A stretch of 11,077 nt of DNA from UBA5336 sp964412785 (GTDB lineage Bacteria > Pseudomonadota > Alphaproteobacteria > Caulobacterales > Hyphomonadaceae). The stretch is taken from positions 1 to 11,077 of the forward strand of contig CAYPQD010000070.1 of the NCBI GenBank assembly GCA_964412785.1, given 5' to 3'. Shown here in pieces: positions 1-5,985 of the stretch (positions are counted from its first letter, which is position 1; the number at the start of each line of letters is the position of its first letter). Below the pieces are notes generated by a model. The model was given only the letters and a program-made list of their open reading frames with translations. It made no database searches and was not told the origin of the DNA. The position numbers were made by a program, and so were the translations under genes.

Positions 1-1104
1 CGGGCGCTGCAGCTGCCGGCGTGGAACGAGGCGCTCGGCCTGCCGCGGCCCTGGGACCAGCAATGGTCGCTGCGCCTGCAGCAGATCCTCGCCTATGAGA
101 CCGACCTTTTGCAGTATGAAGACCTGTTCGACGGCTCCCATGTGGTGGAGGCAAAGACGGCCGCGCTGAAGGATGTCGCGCGCGCGCAGCTGGGCAAGAT
201 CGACGCCATGGGCGGGGCGATGGAGGCGATCGGCTACATGAAGGAAAGCCTGGTCGGCGCCCATGCCGACCGGGTGCGCGGCATCGAGACCGGCGAGCAG
301 GTGGTGGTTGGCGTCAACCGCTACACGACCACCGAGGTGAGCCCATTGTCGGCCGGCGAGGAGGCGATCCAGACCGTCGACCCGGCCACGGAAATGGCGC
401 AGGTGCGCGCCCTGCGCCAGTGGCGGGCGGCACGCGATGGCGCGGCGGCCGAGGCGGCTCTGGCGGCGCTGAGACAGGCGGCCGCGGAGGGCCGCAACAT
501 CATGGAGCCGTCGATTGCCGCAGCGAAGGCAGGCGTCACCACCGGCGAATGGGGCGGCGCCCTGCGCGCGGTGTTCGGCGAGTATCGCGGGCCGACCGGT
601 GTCGCGGTGGAGTTCGCCGGCGCGTCGGACGAGGACCTGGAGGCGGTGCGCGCGCGCGTCGAGGCGCTGTCGGAGACGCTGGGGCGCCGGCTCACCTATG
701 TGCTCGGCAAGCCGGGCCTTGATGGCCATTCCAATGGCGCCGAGCAGATCGCCCTCAGGGCGCGGGCCGCCGGCATGGAGGTGGTCTATGACGGCATCCG
801 CTTCACGCCGGAGGAGATCGCCGCGCGAGCGAGGGAGGCGGACGCCCATGTGGTCGGCCTCTCCATCCTGTCAGGCAGCCATCTGGACCTGGTGCGCGAG
901 ACCCTTGCGGAGCTGCGCAAGGTAGGGCTTGGCCATGTCCCGGTGGTCGTCGGCGGCATCATCCCGCAGGAAGACGCCCGCGCCCTGAAGCAGATGGGGA
1001 TCGCCCGCGTCTACACGCCCAAGGACTTCCGCATCACCGAACTCACGTCCGACATTGTCGACATCGCCGAGGCCGCCTGGCTGCCGGAGACGGCGGCGGA
1101 ATAA
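1..1104 (+). CDS. ecm: Ethylmalonyl-CoA mutase, C-terminal part (5' end outside window)
   Basis: The reading frame is open from the first base, so about 367 codons of a protein usually near 650-680 residues are present. The enzyme is a coenzyme-B12-dependent carbon-skeleton mutase that converts (2R)-ethylmalonyl-CoA to methylsuccinyl-CoA in the cytoplasmic ethylmalonyl-CoA pathway, which assimilates acetyl-CoA without a glyoxylate shunt. The first part (LQLPAWNEALGLPRPWDQ, then the QQILAYETD segment) is the end of the catalytic TIM barrel. The last ~130 residues are a Rossmann-like cobalamin-binding domain: the D-x-H-x-x-G motif (DGHSNG, bases 721-738) supplies the axial histidine, followed by LSILSGSH and VVVGGIIP. 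Wording such as YEDLFDGSHVVEAK favours ethylmalonyl-CoA mutase (MeaA type) over methylmalonyl-CoA mutase. The gene ends TAA at 1102-1104, with no clear terminator after it. Confidence 0.93.
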   Translation, partial: RALQLPAWNEALGLPRPWDQQWSLRLQQILAYETDLLQYEDLFDGSHVVEAKTAALKDVARAQLGKIDAMGGAMEAIGYMKESLVGAHADRVRGIETGEQVVVGVNRYTTTEVSPLSAGEEAIQTVDPATEMAQVRALRQWRAARDGAAAEAALAALRQAAAEGRNIMEPSIAAAKAGVTTGEWGGALRAVFGEYRGPTGVAVEFAGASDEDLEAVRARVEALSETLGRRLTYVLGKPGLDGHSNGAEQIALRARAAGMEVVYDGIRFTPEEIAARAREADAHVVGLSILSGSHLDLVRETLAELRKVGLGHVPVVVGGIIPQEDARALKQMGIARVYTPKDFRITELTSDIVDIAEAAWLPETAAE

Positions 1105-1363
1105 CGGGCGGGGGGCTTACCTATCCCTTCCTCTCCGCAGACCCGTGGGTAACCACTAACCTTTGCAGTCGGCCGAAAGCGCCGATCGCCAGATACATAA
1201 TTCGAACGTCACGGGACTAAAATGGCTGGCAGCACTGCCTTGCTAGCTGCTACCTTCCTGAAATTTTTGATAGTGTCCTTCGAAATTTCTTGCTTGAGTT
1301 AGTTTCTCCGCTAGAATTTAGAGGCCGGATCGGGCTGACCGGTAACTGGACAAGGAGATGACA
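1105..1363. other. Intergenic region entering an AT-rich island
   Basis: This stretch of 259 bases separates the mutase gene from the secreted hypothetical protein. It holds no ORF I would support. A polypyrimidine run followed by CTCTCCGCAGACCC (1131-1144) recurs at 2615-2628. Base composition drops sharply after about 1190: in 1261-1320 only 19 of 60 bases are G or C, in an otherwise very GC-rich window. The region probably carries the promoter of the downstream gene. Confidence 0.6.
1290..1317 (+). promoter_or_regulatory. Possible sigma-70-like promoter for the secreted hypothetical protein
   Basis: TTGCTT (1290-1295) and TAGAAT (1312-1317) are separated by 16 bases. The -10 box matches TATAAT at 5 of 6 positions; the -35 box is weak. 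They lie about 45 bases upstream of the start codon in the most AT-rich part of the window. In AT-rich DNA such matches also arise by chance, so this is only a candidate. Confidence 0.35.
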
Positions 1364-1996
1364 ATGTTGTTTCGTCTACTGCCAGTCATTCTGGCCGCCA
1401 TATTCATGACTCCGTTGCAATCCGAGACGGCGTCAGCAGAGACTGTCAAGCAAGCGTTCGGATTAAATGCCACTATTAAGTTGAATGATGAGGTTGTTGG
1501 TCAACCCTCTATTGTGTTTAGAAAGGGCGAGCCCGCAAAGGTAGCGGTTCAAGGCGCCGACGGATATGTTTTGGAGTTGGAGATACCAAGCAACTCGGAA
1601 AGCCTTCTGTCTGACCGGTTTGGCTTGTCCGGGCGGTCTGACGTGGAATTCCTCAAAGCTTCTTTGTATGTATTTTCGTCAGAGCTTGTAGATGGTTCCC
1701 GCGATCAATGGGTTCGAATTGCGCAACCAGAATTGGCGATCTCGACAAAAGGAAACGGCACTTCGTTTAGGACTAATGTTTCACAGCAATTCATCAGGCA
1801 AGGCGCGGAACATCCTTTCCTGGAGGAGGTTGAAATTGAGTTCAACCTTGTGACTGCCGTCTCTGACGAATATTACGACAGGCTGAACGGCCAAGGTTCG
1901 GATCCGTGCGATGACGCAATAGGCCACTTTCAGAGGGCGGACCATAAGAACGCTGATGATCGCTATCTGAATTCTCGCCCAATCTGGCGGCTCTAG
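1364..1996 (+). CDS. Secreted hypothetical protein, possibly frameshifted near its end
   Basis: I do not recognise the family. I chose the ATG at 1364 over the one at 1358: AAGGAG (1352-1357) touches the first ATG but sits six bases before the second, which is normal spacing. The 210-residue product starts with a signal peptide (RLLPVILAAIFM core, likely cut after TASA at residue 25). Residues ~35-75 look beta-rich (LNATIKLNDEVVGQPSIVF, then GYVLELEI), resembling small extracytoplasmic beta domains, but this is a pattern impression only. The gene is visibly AT-richer than its neighbours and uses codons such as TTG, AAT, TTT and GTT that they avoid, which suggests horizontal acquisition. The last residues (SRPIWRL) look unnatural, and a long Cys-rich sequence continues in the +1 frame; see the entry at 1971. 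Confidence 0.7.
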   Translation: MLFRLLPVILAAIFMTPLQSETASAETVKQAFGLNATIKLNDEVVGQPSIVFRKGEPAKVAVQGADGYVLELEIPSNSESLLSDRFGLSGRSDVEFLKASLYVFSSELVDGSRDQWVRIAQPELAISTKGNGTSFRTNVSQQFIRQGAEHPFLEEVEIEFNLVTAVSDEYYDRLNGQGSDPCDDAIGHFQRADHKNADDRYLNSRPIWRL

Positions 1997-2111
1997 CGGT
2001 ATTTCGGACGACGGTGATTGCTGCAATACGGGTTGCTTGGAGTGTTGCGGTGGTTGTTGTTCTGACCCACACAATTGTCCGGGCGACTTTTGTTGTGCTC
2101 CTAGCTGGTAA
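1971..2111 (+). other. Out-of-frame cysteine-rich C-terminal extension (+1 frame)
   Basis: Relative to the gene at 1364, the +1 frame is open from 1971 (just after a TGA at 1968-1970) to TAA at 2109-2111. It encodes 46 residues that begin ILAQSGGSSGISDDGD and then carry ten cysteines in the last 30 residues, mostly as pairs (CC, C, CC, CC, C, CC), finishing FCCAPSW. It has no start codon or ribosome-binding site of its own. A single +1 shift anywhere between 1971 and 1993 would join it to the upstream protein, replacing about 8 residues. Possible readings are a sequencing error, a real frameshift mutation, or programmed +1 frameshifting at CTC TAG C (1991-1997). It could also be accidental, because T- and G-rich DNA can give Cys runs in one frame. 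Confidence 0.5.
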
Positions 2112-2258
2112 AGGACCTTACGCTTACAGTTCGGGAAAAAATTGAGCCATATATAAAGTCGGCCGAGGCAAACGTCGCTCCGGCCGTCGGAGCTTTGTAG
2201 CGTTCTCGCCGTTGGTGAATACGCTCTCAGACGAAGCCGGCTGGTTGTTCAACCCGTA

Positions 2259-2374
2259 ATACCAAGCTGCATGGACCCAAAACCGATCCCTTGCAGTGCA
2301 GGGCAAGCGCGACTGCGCGTCGGTGCCCCATGCGCCGGGGCCGCGGATGAGTCTTCATCCGCGCAGATTGGTAT
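2259..2374. repeat. Composite inverted repeat with internal perfect hairpin
   Basis: The outer arms ATACCAAGCTGC (2259-2270) and its near reverse complement (2363-2374) match at 11 of 12 positions. Just inside the right arm is a perfect 9-bp stem, CGCGGATGA (2342-2350) with TCATCCGCG (2355-2363), closed by a 4-base loop. The middle is GC-rich. Arms plus internal hairpin suggest a dispersed palindromic repeat or a small non-autonomous element rather than a single gene terminator. No transposase is present. Confidence 0.6.
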
Positions 2375-2483
2375 AAGGTGCATGGGGGACAGAGGCCGAA
2401 ATGCTCCATCAGGTGCCCGTGGCGACCACCGCTGGCGCATTTCGTTCACGCCAAATGCACCGCAACCACGTTACTCGCGGCGG

Positions 2484-2595
2484 CACCCTTCGAGACGCGG
2501 TTGCGCCGCTCCTCAGGGTGAGGAGGTTCGTGTGGTGATGGTGGCGCAGGCAGGGCCTCATACTGAGGAGGCCCGCAGGGCCGTCTCGAAGGATG
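2484..2595. repeat. Alphaproteobacterial-type palindromic intergenic repeat (about 112 bp)
   Basis: The outer arms CACCCTTCGAGACG (2484-2497) and CGTCTCGAAGGATG (2582-2595) are reverse complements at 13 of 14 positions. Inside are two smaller hairpins: CTCCTCA-GGG-TGAGGAG (2509-2525, perfect 7-bp stem) and CCTCA-TAC-TGAGG (2556-2568). CTTCGAGAC ends with CCTCA-NNN-TGAGG cores are, to my knowledge, common in dispersed intergenic repeats of alphaproteobacteria. Family membership is from memory, not a search. Confidence 0.75.
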
Positions 2596-2606
2596 GCAAC
2601 CAATCC

Positions 2607-2645
2607 CTCTCTCTCTCTCCGCAGACCCCTGCGCAGGCAGGGGTC
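2607..2645. repeat. CT tract plus 9-bp hairpin downstream of the SDR gene
   Basis: Six CT dinucleotides (2607-2618) precede CCGCAG and then a perfect stem, GACCCCTGC (2624-2632) with GCAGGGGTC (2637-2645), around a 4-base loop. It lies 27 bases past the stop of the minus-strand SDR gene. It could act as that gene's terminator, but no T-run follows the stem on the minus strand, so intrinsic termination is doubtful. The pyrimidine-CCGCAGACCC part also occurs at 1131-1144, suggesting a dispersed element. Confidence 0.55.
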
Positions 2646-2672
2646 GGCGGAGTCTCTGGCGGGCGGGCCTCG

Positions 2673-3524
2673 CTAGCCCCGTTCGAGGCCGAAGCGGCTC
2701 CAGAAGATGCGGTCGAGCCAGCGCTTGGGCAGGCGGGTCGGGATGGTGAAATTGGTGAGCTTGTCCGGCACGGGCGCATAGCGCGCCTTCGGGGACTTCG
2801 CCGTGAGGGCCTCGGCGATCACCTCGGCAATCCGGTCCGGCTCCAGCCCGTCACGCCCGCCGGCAAGCATGGTCTCCTGGAATTTGCCGATCGGGCCGGC
2901 CCATTCGCTGTTGGCGTAGGGCGTCTCGCCGGCCTGGTCCTCCGCCTTGTCCCAGATCGGCGTCTTCACCGAGCCGGGGCCGACCGCGATCGCGTCGATG
3001 CCATAGATCACAAGCTCGCGCCGCAGCGTGTCGGTGACGCTTTCCAGCGCGTGCTTGGTCGCCGTGTAGGCGCCGAGAAAGGGCGAGGCGATCCGGCCGC
3101 CGACGGAGGTGATGTTGACGATGCGCCCAGGCGGGCCGGTGCGCGTTCGGTCCATGCCAAGGTGCGGCGCGAAGGCCTGGCTGGCGGCGATCGCGCCGAG
3201 CACATTGACCTCGAAATGGGCGCGGATCTCGTCCATGGGCTGGATCGCGAGCGGGCCGAAGAGCGCGATCCCGGCATTGTTGACCAGTCCGCCGAGGGTC
3301 TGGCCGTCCAGCGCCGCGGAGACCGTGTCGGCGGCGGCGGCGAGATTGTCCGGCTTCGTCACATCGAGGACGAGCGGCTGGATCAGCGGTCCTGCCGCCA
3401 TGAGCGCGGCGGCGTCAGCCTCCTTGCGCACGCCGGCAAGGACGCGCCAGCCCCGCGCCGACAGGGTGATCGCAGCGGCGCGGCCGATCCCGGTGGAGGC
3501 CCCTGTGACGATGGCGGTTCTCAT
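2673..3524 (-). CDS. Short-chain dehydrogenase/reductase (classical SDR)
   Basis: A 283-residue cytoplasmic NAD(P)(H)-dependent oxidoreductase; the substrate cannot be inferred. The N-terminal cofactor motif TGASTGIG is at residues 7-14, the structural NNAG at 82-85, Asn107, and the catalytic Ser140-Tyr153-Lys157 in ITSVGG...YTATK. Length and motif order fit a complete classical SDR. The start ATG (5' end at 3524) is supported by AAGGAG about 11 bases upstream on the minus strand. Basic residues after the first strand (GVRKEAD) would suit NADP(H), which is an inference. It is the last gene of the minus-strand run, 90 bases after the small hypothetical gene, and is followed by the hairpin at 2624-2645. 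Confidence 0.9.
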   Translation of the reverse strand: MRTAIVTGASTGIGRAAAITLSARGWRVLAGVRKEADAAALMAAGPLIQPLVLDVTKPDNLAAAADTVSAALDGQTLGGLVNNAGIALFGPLAIQPMDEIRAHFEVNVLGAIAASQAFAPHLGMDRTRTGPPGRIVNITSVGGRIASPFLGAYTATKHALESVTDTLRRELVIYGIDAIAVGPGSVKTPIWDKAEDQAGETPYANSEWAGPIGKFQETMLAGGRDGLEPDRIAEVIAEALTAKSPKARYAPVPDKLTNFTIPTRLPKRWLDRIFWSRFGLERG

Positions 3525-3614
3525 GGGAGCAGCTCTCCTTGGGGCAATGAGGGGGGCAGGTCACGATGACCGGGGAGGAGGTACACCGCGTTACGTGTGC
3601 GCGCGCCTGACGGT

Positions 3615-3977
3615 TCAATCACGCTTGCCGCCCGGGATGACCCGCAGCGCCGGGCGGGCTGCGCGTTCAGGCGGGGCAGGCTCGCAGGCGGCGTCGGTGG
3701 CCTCATCGGCGGCGCGTCGCACGCCGCTGCCGCGCGCCTTCCTGTCGATCTCCTTCAGCTTGCGCGCCTGCAGCGGTGACAGTGGCTCGCTCAACGGGCC
3801 CTTGGCGGGATCGGCGAAGGCTGCCCCATAGGTCTCGATCCGCGCTTCCACATCCTCAAGGAAGGCCAGTTCCCAGTCGGTGAGGGGCGGTCCGAGCCCC
3901 TGTTCGGCAAGCTCGGCCGCCCGCCGAAGCTTGCGCAGCGCCTTGCGCTTCTTTCGCTCATTGATATCGCGGGGCAT
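3615..3977 (-). CDS. Small basic hypothetical protein
   Basis: This 120-residue protein has no motif I recognise. It opens with a strongly basic, probably helical segment (MPRDINERKKRKALRKLRRA), followed by an acidic stretch (TDWELAFLEDVEARIETYG) and a second basic segment rich in Lys and Arg (LQARKLKEIDRKARG). The C-terminus is Ala/Pro/Arg-rich and probably disordered. There is no signal peptide or membrane segment, so a cytoplasmic nucleic-acid- or protein-binding role is conceivable but unproven. Codon use is like the neighbouring genes, and the opposite-strand frames give only low-complexity sequence, which favours this frame. It starts 30 bases after the AIM24-like gene in the same direction, so co-transcription is plausible. 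The ribosome-binding site is weak. Confidence 0.7.
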   Translation of the reverse strand: MPRDINERKKRKALRKLRRAAELAEQGLGPPLTDWELAFLEDVEARIETYGAAFADPAKGPLSEPLSPLQARKLKEIDRKARGSGVRRAADEATDAACEPAPPERAARPALRVIPGGKRD

Positions 3978-4007
3978 GGACGCAGTCTTTAAGCGAGACC
4001 TTTCAGG

Positions 4008-4664
4008 TTAGAAAGGCAGGAGGTTGAAAAGACTGCCGACAAGGCCGCCGCCGCCCTCGCTGGCGCCAGCATCGCCGGGGTTCTCAGAGCATAGCAGGTA
4101 GTGTCCCTCGCCGGACAGGCGGACGTTTTCAAGCTCGCCCGATTTCACCAATTCGCCGGTGTTGAACACCTTGCCATTGGCCTCGAAGGTCCCCGACACG
4201 GCGGCGACATAATTGGTATCGACAATCTCGCCCTCCGGCAGGAGGGGGTGCAGGCGCGGCTTGCCGGGCAGTTTCACGATCACCGAACCGGTGCCGATGG
4301 CTTCGGTAAGCACCCAGAACTCCCTTTTCGCGGAGCGGCGCATGGTGAATTTCATCTCGCCGCGATGGCCGAGATAGAGGGCGGGCTTCAGCCTGAGCGG
4401 GCGGTCCGGCGAGACCGGCAGCTCCACCACCGTGCCGTGGAAGTCGCGCGTCGCCGACAGGCAGACAGGCCCGCTAGCGGCCTCGAACCGGTTGGCCCAG
4501 CGCACCTCTCCGGTGAAGACCGCAAAGACCGAAACGCGCCTCGCCGCGATCCGGGCCGTGCGCATCACGAATGGCCCGCTGGCGCGTACCAGGCTCGAGC
4601 GGCGCAGCCAGGCTGCCTCGCCGGGCTGCAAGCGGAGCTCCAGCATCTCGCCATGGAGGTGCAT
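4008..4664 (-). CDS. AIM24 / TIGR00266-like family protein
   Basis: A 218-residue protein that looks like a complete AIM24-family (PF01987) beta-rich protein. The family shares a fold with tryptophan RNA-binding attenuator-like proteins, but its bacterial function is not established. Typical parts are an early LELRLQPGEAAWLRRSSLV strand pair, FTGEVRWANRFEA, a central ELPVSPDRPLRLKPALYL region (family members usually place the protein on a 'first exposed residue' turn here), and EGEIVDTNYVAAVSG. The C-terminus is a Gly-rich tail ending GSLFNLLPF, also common in the family. The ATG with 5' end 4664 is used. The frame remains open upstream (LTIAALSDAIAEAAG before the Met) without an ATG or GTG nearby, so a non-standard upstream start is possible. 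It follows gapR by 41 bases and is likely co-transcribed with it. Confidence 0.75.
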   Translation of the reverse strand: MHLHGEMLELRLQPGEAAWLRRSSLVRASGPFVMRTARIAARRVSVFAVFTGEVRWANRFEAASGPVCLSATRDFHGTVVELPVSPDRPLRLKPALYLGHRGEMKFTMRRSAKREFWVLTEAIGTGSVIVKLPGKPRLHPLLPEGEIVDTNYVAAVSGTFEANGKVFNTGELVKSGELENVRLSGEGHYLLCSENPGDAGASEGGGGLVGSLFNLLPF

Positions 4665-4705
4665 CCCTGCCGCCTCGGCGATGGCGTCGGACAGCGCGGC
4701 GATAG

Positions 4706-4963
4706 TCAGATCTCGCCGATGGCCGACATGTAGACGTCGAGGATCGCTTCGAGTTCCTCGCGCTCCTGCCGGTCGACCTTGCGCAGGCGCACGACCTGCC
4801 GCAGCGCCTTGGTGTCATAGCCCATGGCCTTCGCCTCCGCGTAGACTTCCTTGATCTGCTCGGCGACCTCTTTCTTCTCCTCTTCCAGCCGCTCGATGCG
4901 TTCCACGGTCTGGCGCAGCTTCTCGCGCGCTGCGTCGGTAAGGGCCGTTGTGCCTGCGTCCAT
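4706..4963 (-). CDS. gapR: GapR-family nucleoid-associated protein (DUF2312/UPF0335)
   Basis: An 85-residue protein matching the whole length of the alphaproteobacterial GapR family. GapR binds AT-rich and overtwisted DNA ahead of moving polymerases, stimulates type II topoisomerases and helps organise the chromosome; this is known for Caulobacter. Here residues ~14-48 form a long charged helix (coiled-coil-like, VERIERLEEEKKEVAEQIKEVYAEAKAMG), then YDTKALRQVVRLRKVDRQER supplies the basic DNA-binding surface. The hallmark end, AILDVYMSAIGEI, is essentially identical to other members. The gene starts 38 bases after the alpha/beta-hydrolase stop and precedes the AIM24-like gene. The SD is weak (GGAG 12 bases upstream). 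Confidence 0.95.
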   Translation of the reverse strand: MDAGTTALTDAAREKLRQTVERIERLEEEKKEVAEQIKEVYAEAKAMGYDTKALRQVVRLRKVDRQEREELEAILDVYMSAIGEI

Positions 4964-5001
4964 CGCTGTTTTGTACTCCGGTTCCGCTCAGTTTTGCGGG
5001 C

Positions 5002-5985
5002 TTACTGTGCGTCGCCGGCCGTGGCCAGATCACCGGCTGCAGCCGCGCCGGTCGCAAGGCGTGCGATGGCAGCGGCGACGGTCTCGCCCTCGCCATGGTG
5101 GGGCATGTGTCCCTCGTCAGGCAGGGAGACCATGGTGATGTCCGGCACGTCCTCAAGCAGGCGTCCGGCATGCAGGGGCGGGCTGATGACGCCGTCGCGC
5201 TCGCCGGAGAACACGATGACCGGCATGCCGAGGCTGGCATAGCGATCATCCTGTGCCTGTATTTCGCTGCGCAGCCGCGTCATGTCGCGGGCATTGGCGC
5301 GGAAGGCGGGGGGGCGGAACAGGAGGCCGATCCCGGCCCGGTCAAAATAGTCCGGTGGCGGCGCGGCCGGGTGGAACACGCTGGCCACGCCCGCTTCGAC
5401 CCGGGCGGGACCGACAATCGGCACCAGTTGGGAAAATGCGTGTCCGAACACCGGGGGGCTCGCCCAGTCATTGTACCAGGCCTCGCCGCCGCCGCCCCAG
5501 TCATGGCTCACCGGTGCCAGCAGGACGACACCGCGCACCAGGTCCGGCCGGTCGAGGGCGAGGCGCAGCGCCACGGCGCCGCCATAGGAGTGCCCGACGA
5601 TCACGGCCTGCTCTGCGGGTGCGAGCGTGTCGAGAACGCCGGCCATCTGGCCTGCCTGCACGCCGAGGCGCCAGGCCTCGCCGGGCCGTTCGGAATGGCC
5701 ATGGCCCGGACGGTCGGGCATCAGCACGCGGAAGCGCGCCTGCAGTCTCGGCGCGAGGCTCCAGCTGAACTCGCGCGCATTGGCGCTGGCACCATGGATC
5801 AGCAGCACGGGCGGGCCGCTGTCGCCGGCGCGCAGCACATGCACGCGCGCTCCATTGACCGTAATGGCATCGCCTGAAGGCGGATGGCGTGCCTCCACCC
5901 GACGGGTGTAGGCGGCGCTGTGCATGCAGGCGCTGAGCGCGACCAGAGCGACGACCAGGCCCGACAGGGAGGCATGGGCAGGCAT
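5002..5985 (-). CDS. Alpha/beta-hydrolase lipoprotein
   Basis: This 327-residue protein is a probable hydrolase of unknown substrate. The N-terminus has a hydrophobic segment ending in the lipobox LSAC (Cys20), so it should be lipid-anchored outside the inner membrane, which is unusual for this mostly cytoplasmic fold. The alpha/beta-hydrolase core follows: oxyanion HG at 64-65 (LLIHGAS), DRPGHGHSER at 91-100, nucleophile elbow GHSYGG with Ser133, acid Asp264 in GERDGVI, and His293 in EGHMPHH. The catalytic triad is complete. A cap region lies at about residues 160-245. Its ATG overlaps the TGA of the TPR gene by one base (TGATG), so translation is probably coupled. An esterase, lipase or haloperoxidase-like enzyme is possible; sequence alone does not decide. 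Confidence 0.88.
   Translation of the reverse strand: MPAHASLSGLVVALVALSACMHSAAYTRRVEARHPPSGDAITVNGARVHVLRAGDSGPPVLLIHGASANAREFSWSLAPRLQARFRVLMPDRPGHGHSERPGEAWRLGVQAGQMAGVLDTLAPAEQAVIVGHSYGGAVALRLALDRPDLVRGVVLLAPVSHDWGGGGEAWYNDWASPPVFGHAFSQLVPIVGPARVEAGVASVFHPAAPPPDYFDRAGIGLLFRPPAFRANARDMTRLRSEIQAQDDRYASLGMPVIVFSGERDGVISPPLHAGRLLEDVPDITMVSLPDEGHMPHHGEGETVAAAIARLATGAAAAGDLATAGDAQ

Larger units (their letters stand above)
2112..2672. other. Gene-free region carrying three palindromic elements
   Basis: This is 561 bases between the Cys-rich stretch and the stop of the minus-strand SDR gene. Open frames crossing it have no ribosome-binding site, no recognisable protein and run through the palindromes, so I call no gene. 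From left to right it contains an AT-rich remnant (to about 2160), a composite inverted repeat (2259-2374), a second composite inverted repeat (2484-2595), and a CT tract with a strong hairpin (2607-2645). Confidence 0.7.

Noticed and set aside
1963..2136. Hydrophobic reading of the third frame over the Cys-rich stretch (Val/Ala/Leu-rich)
   Set aside because: It follows from the same TGT/TGC-rich DNA shifted by one base and has no start or SD. It does, however, warn that one of these two readings must be accidental.
2607..2618. CT tract as a phase-variation switch
   Set aside because: It lies outside any coding region and downstream of the nearest gene's stop, so slippage would not switch a protein.
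2271..3569. Long plus-strand open frame of 432 codons
   Set aside because: It runs through two palindromic repeats and the antisense of a clear SDR gene. The product is Arg/Gly-rich with no recognisable domain and there is no ribosome-binding site.
4948..5877. Plus-strand open frame of 309 codons
   Set aside because: It is antisense to the alpha/beta hydrolase, whose catalytic triad and lipobox are intact; a GC-rich shadow frame.
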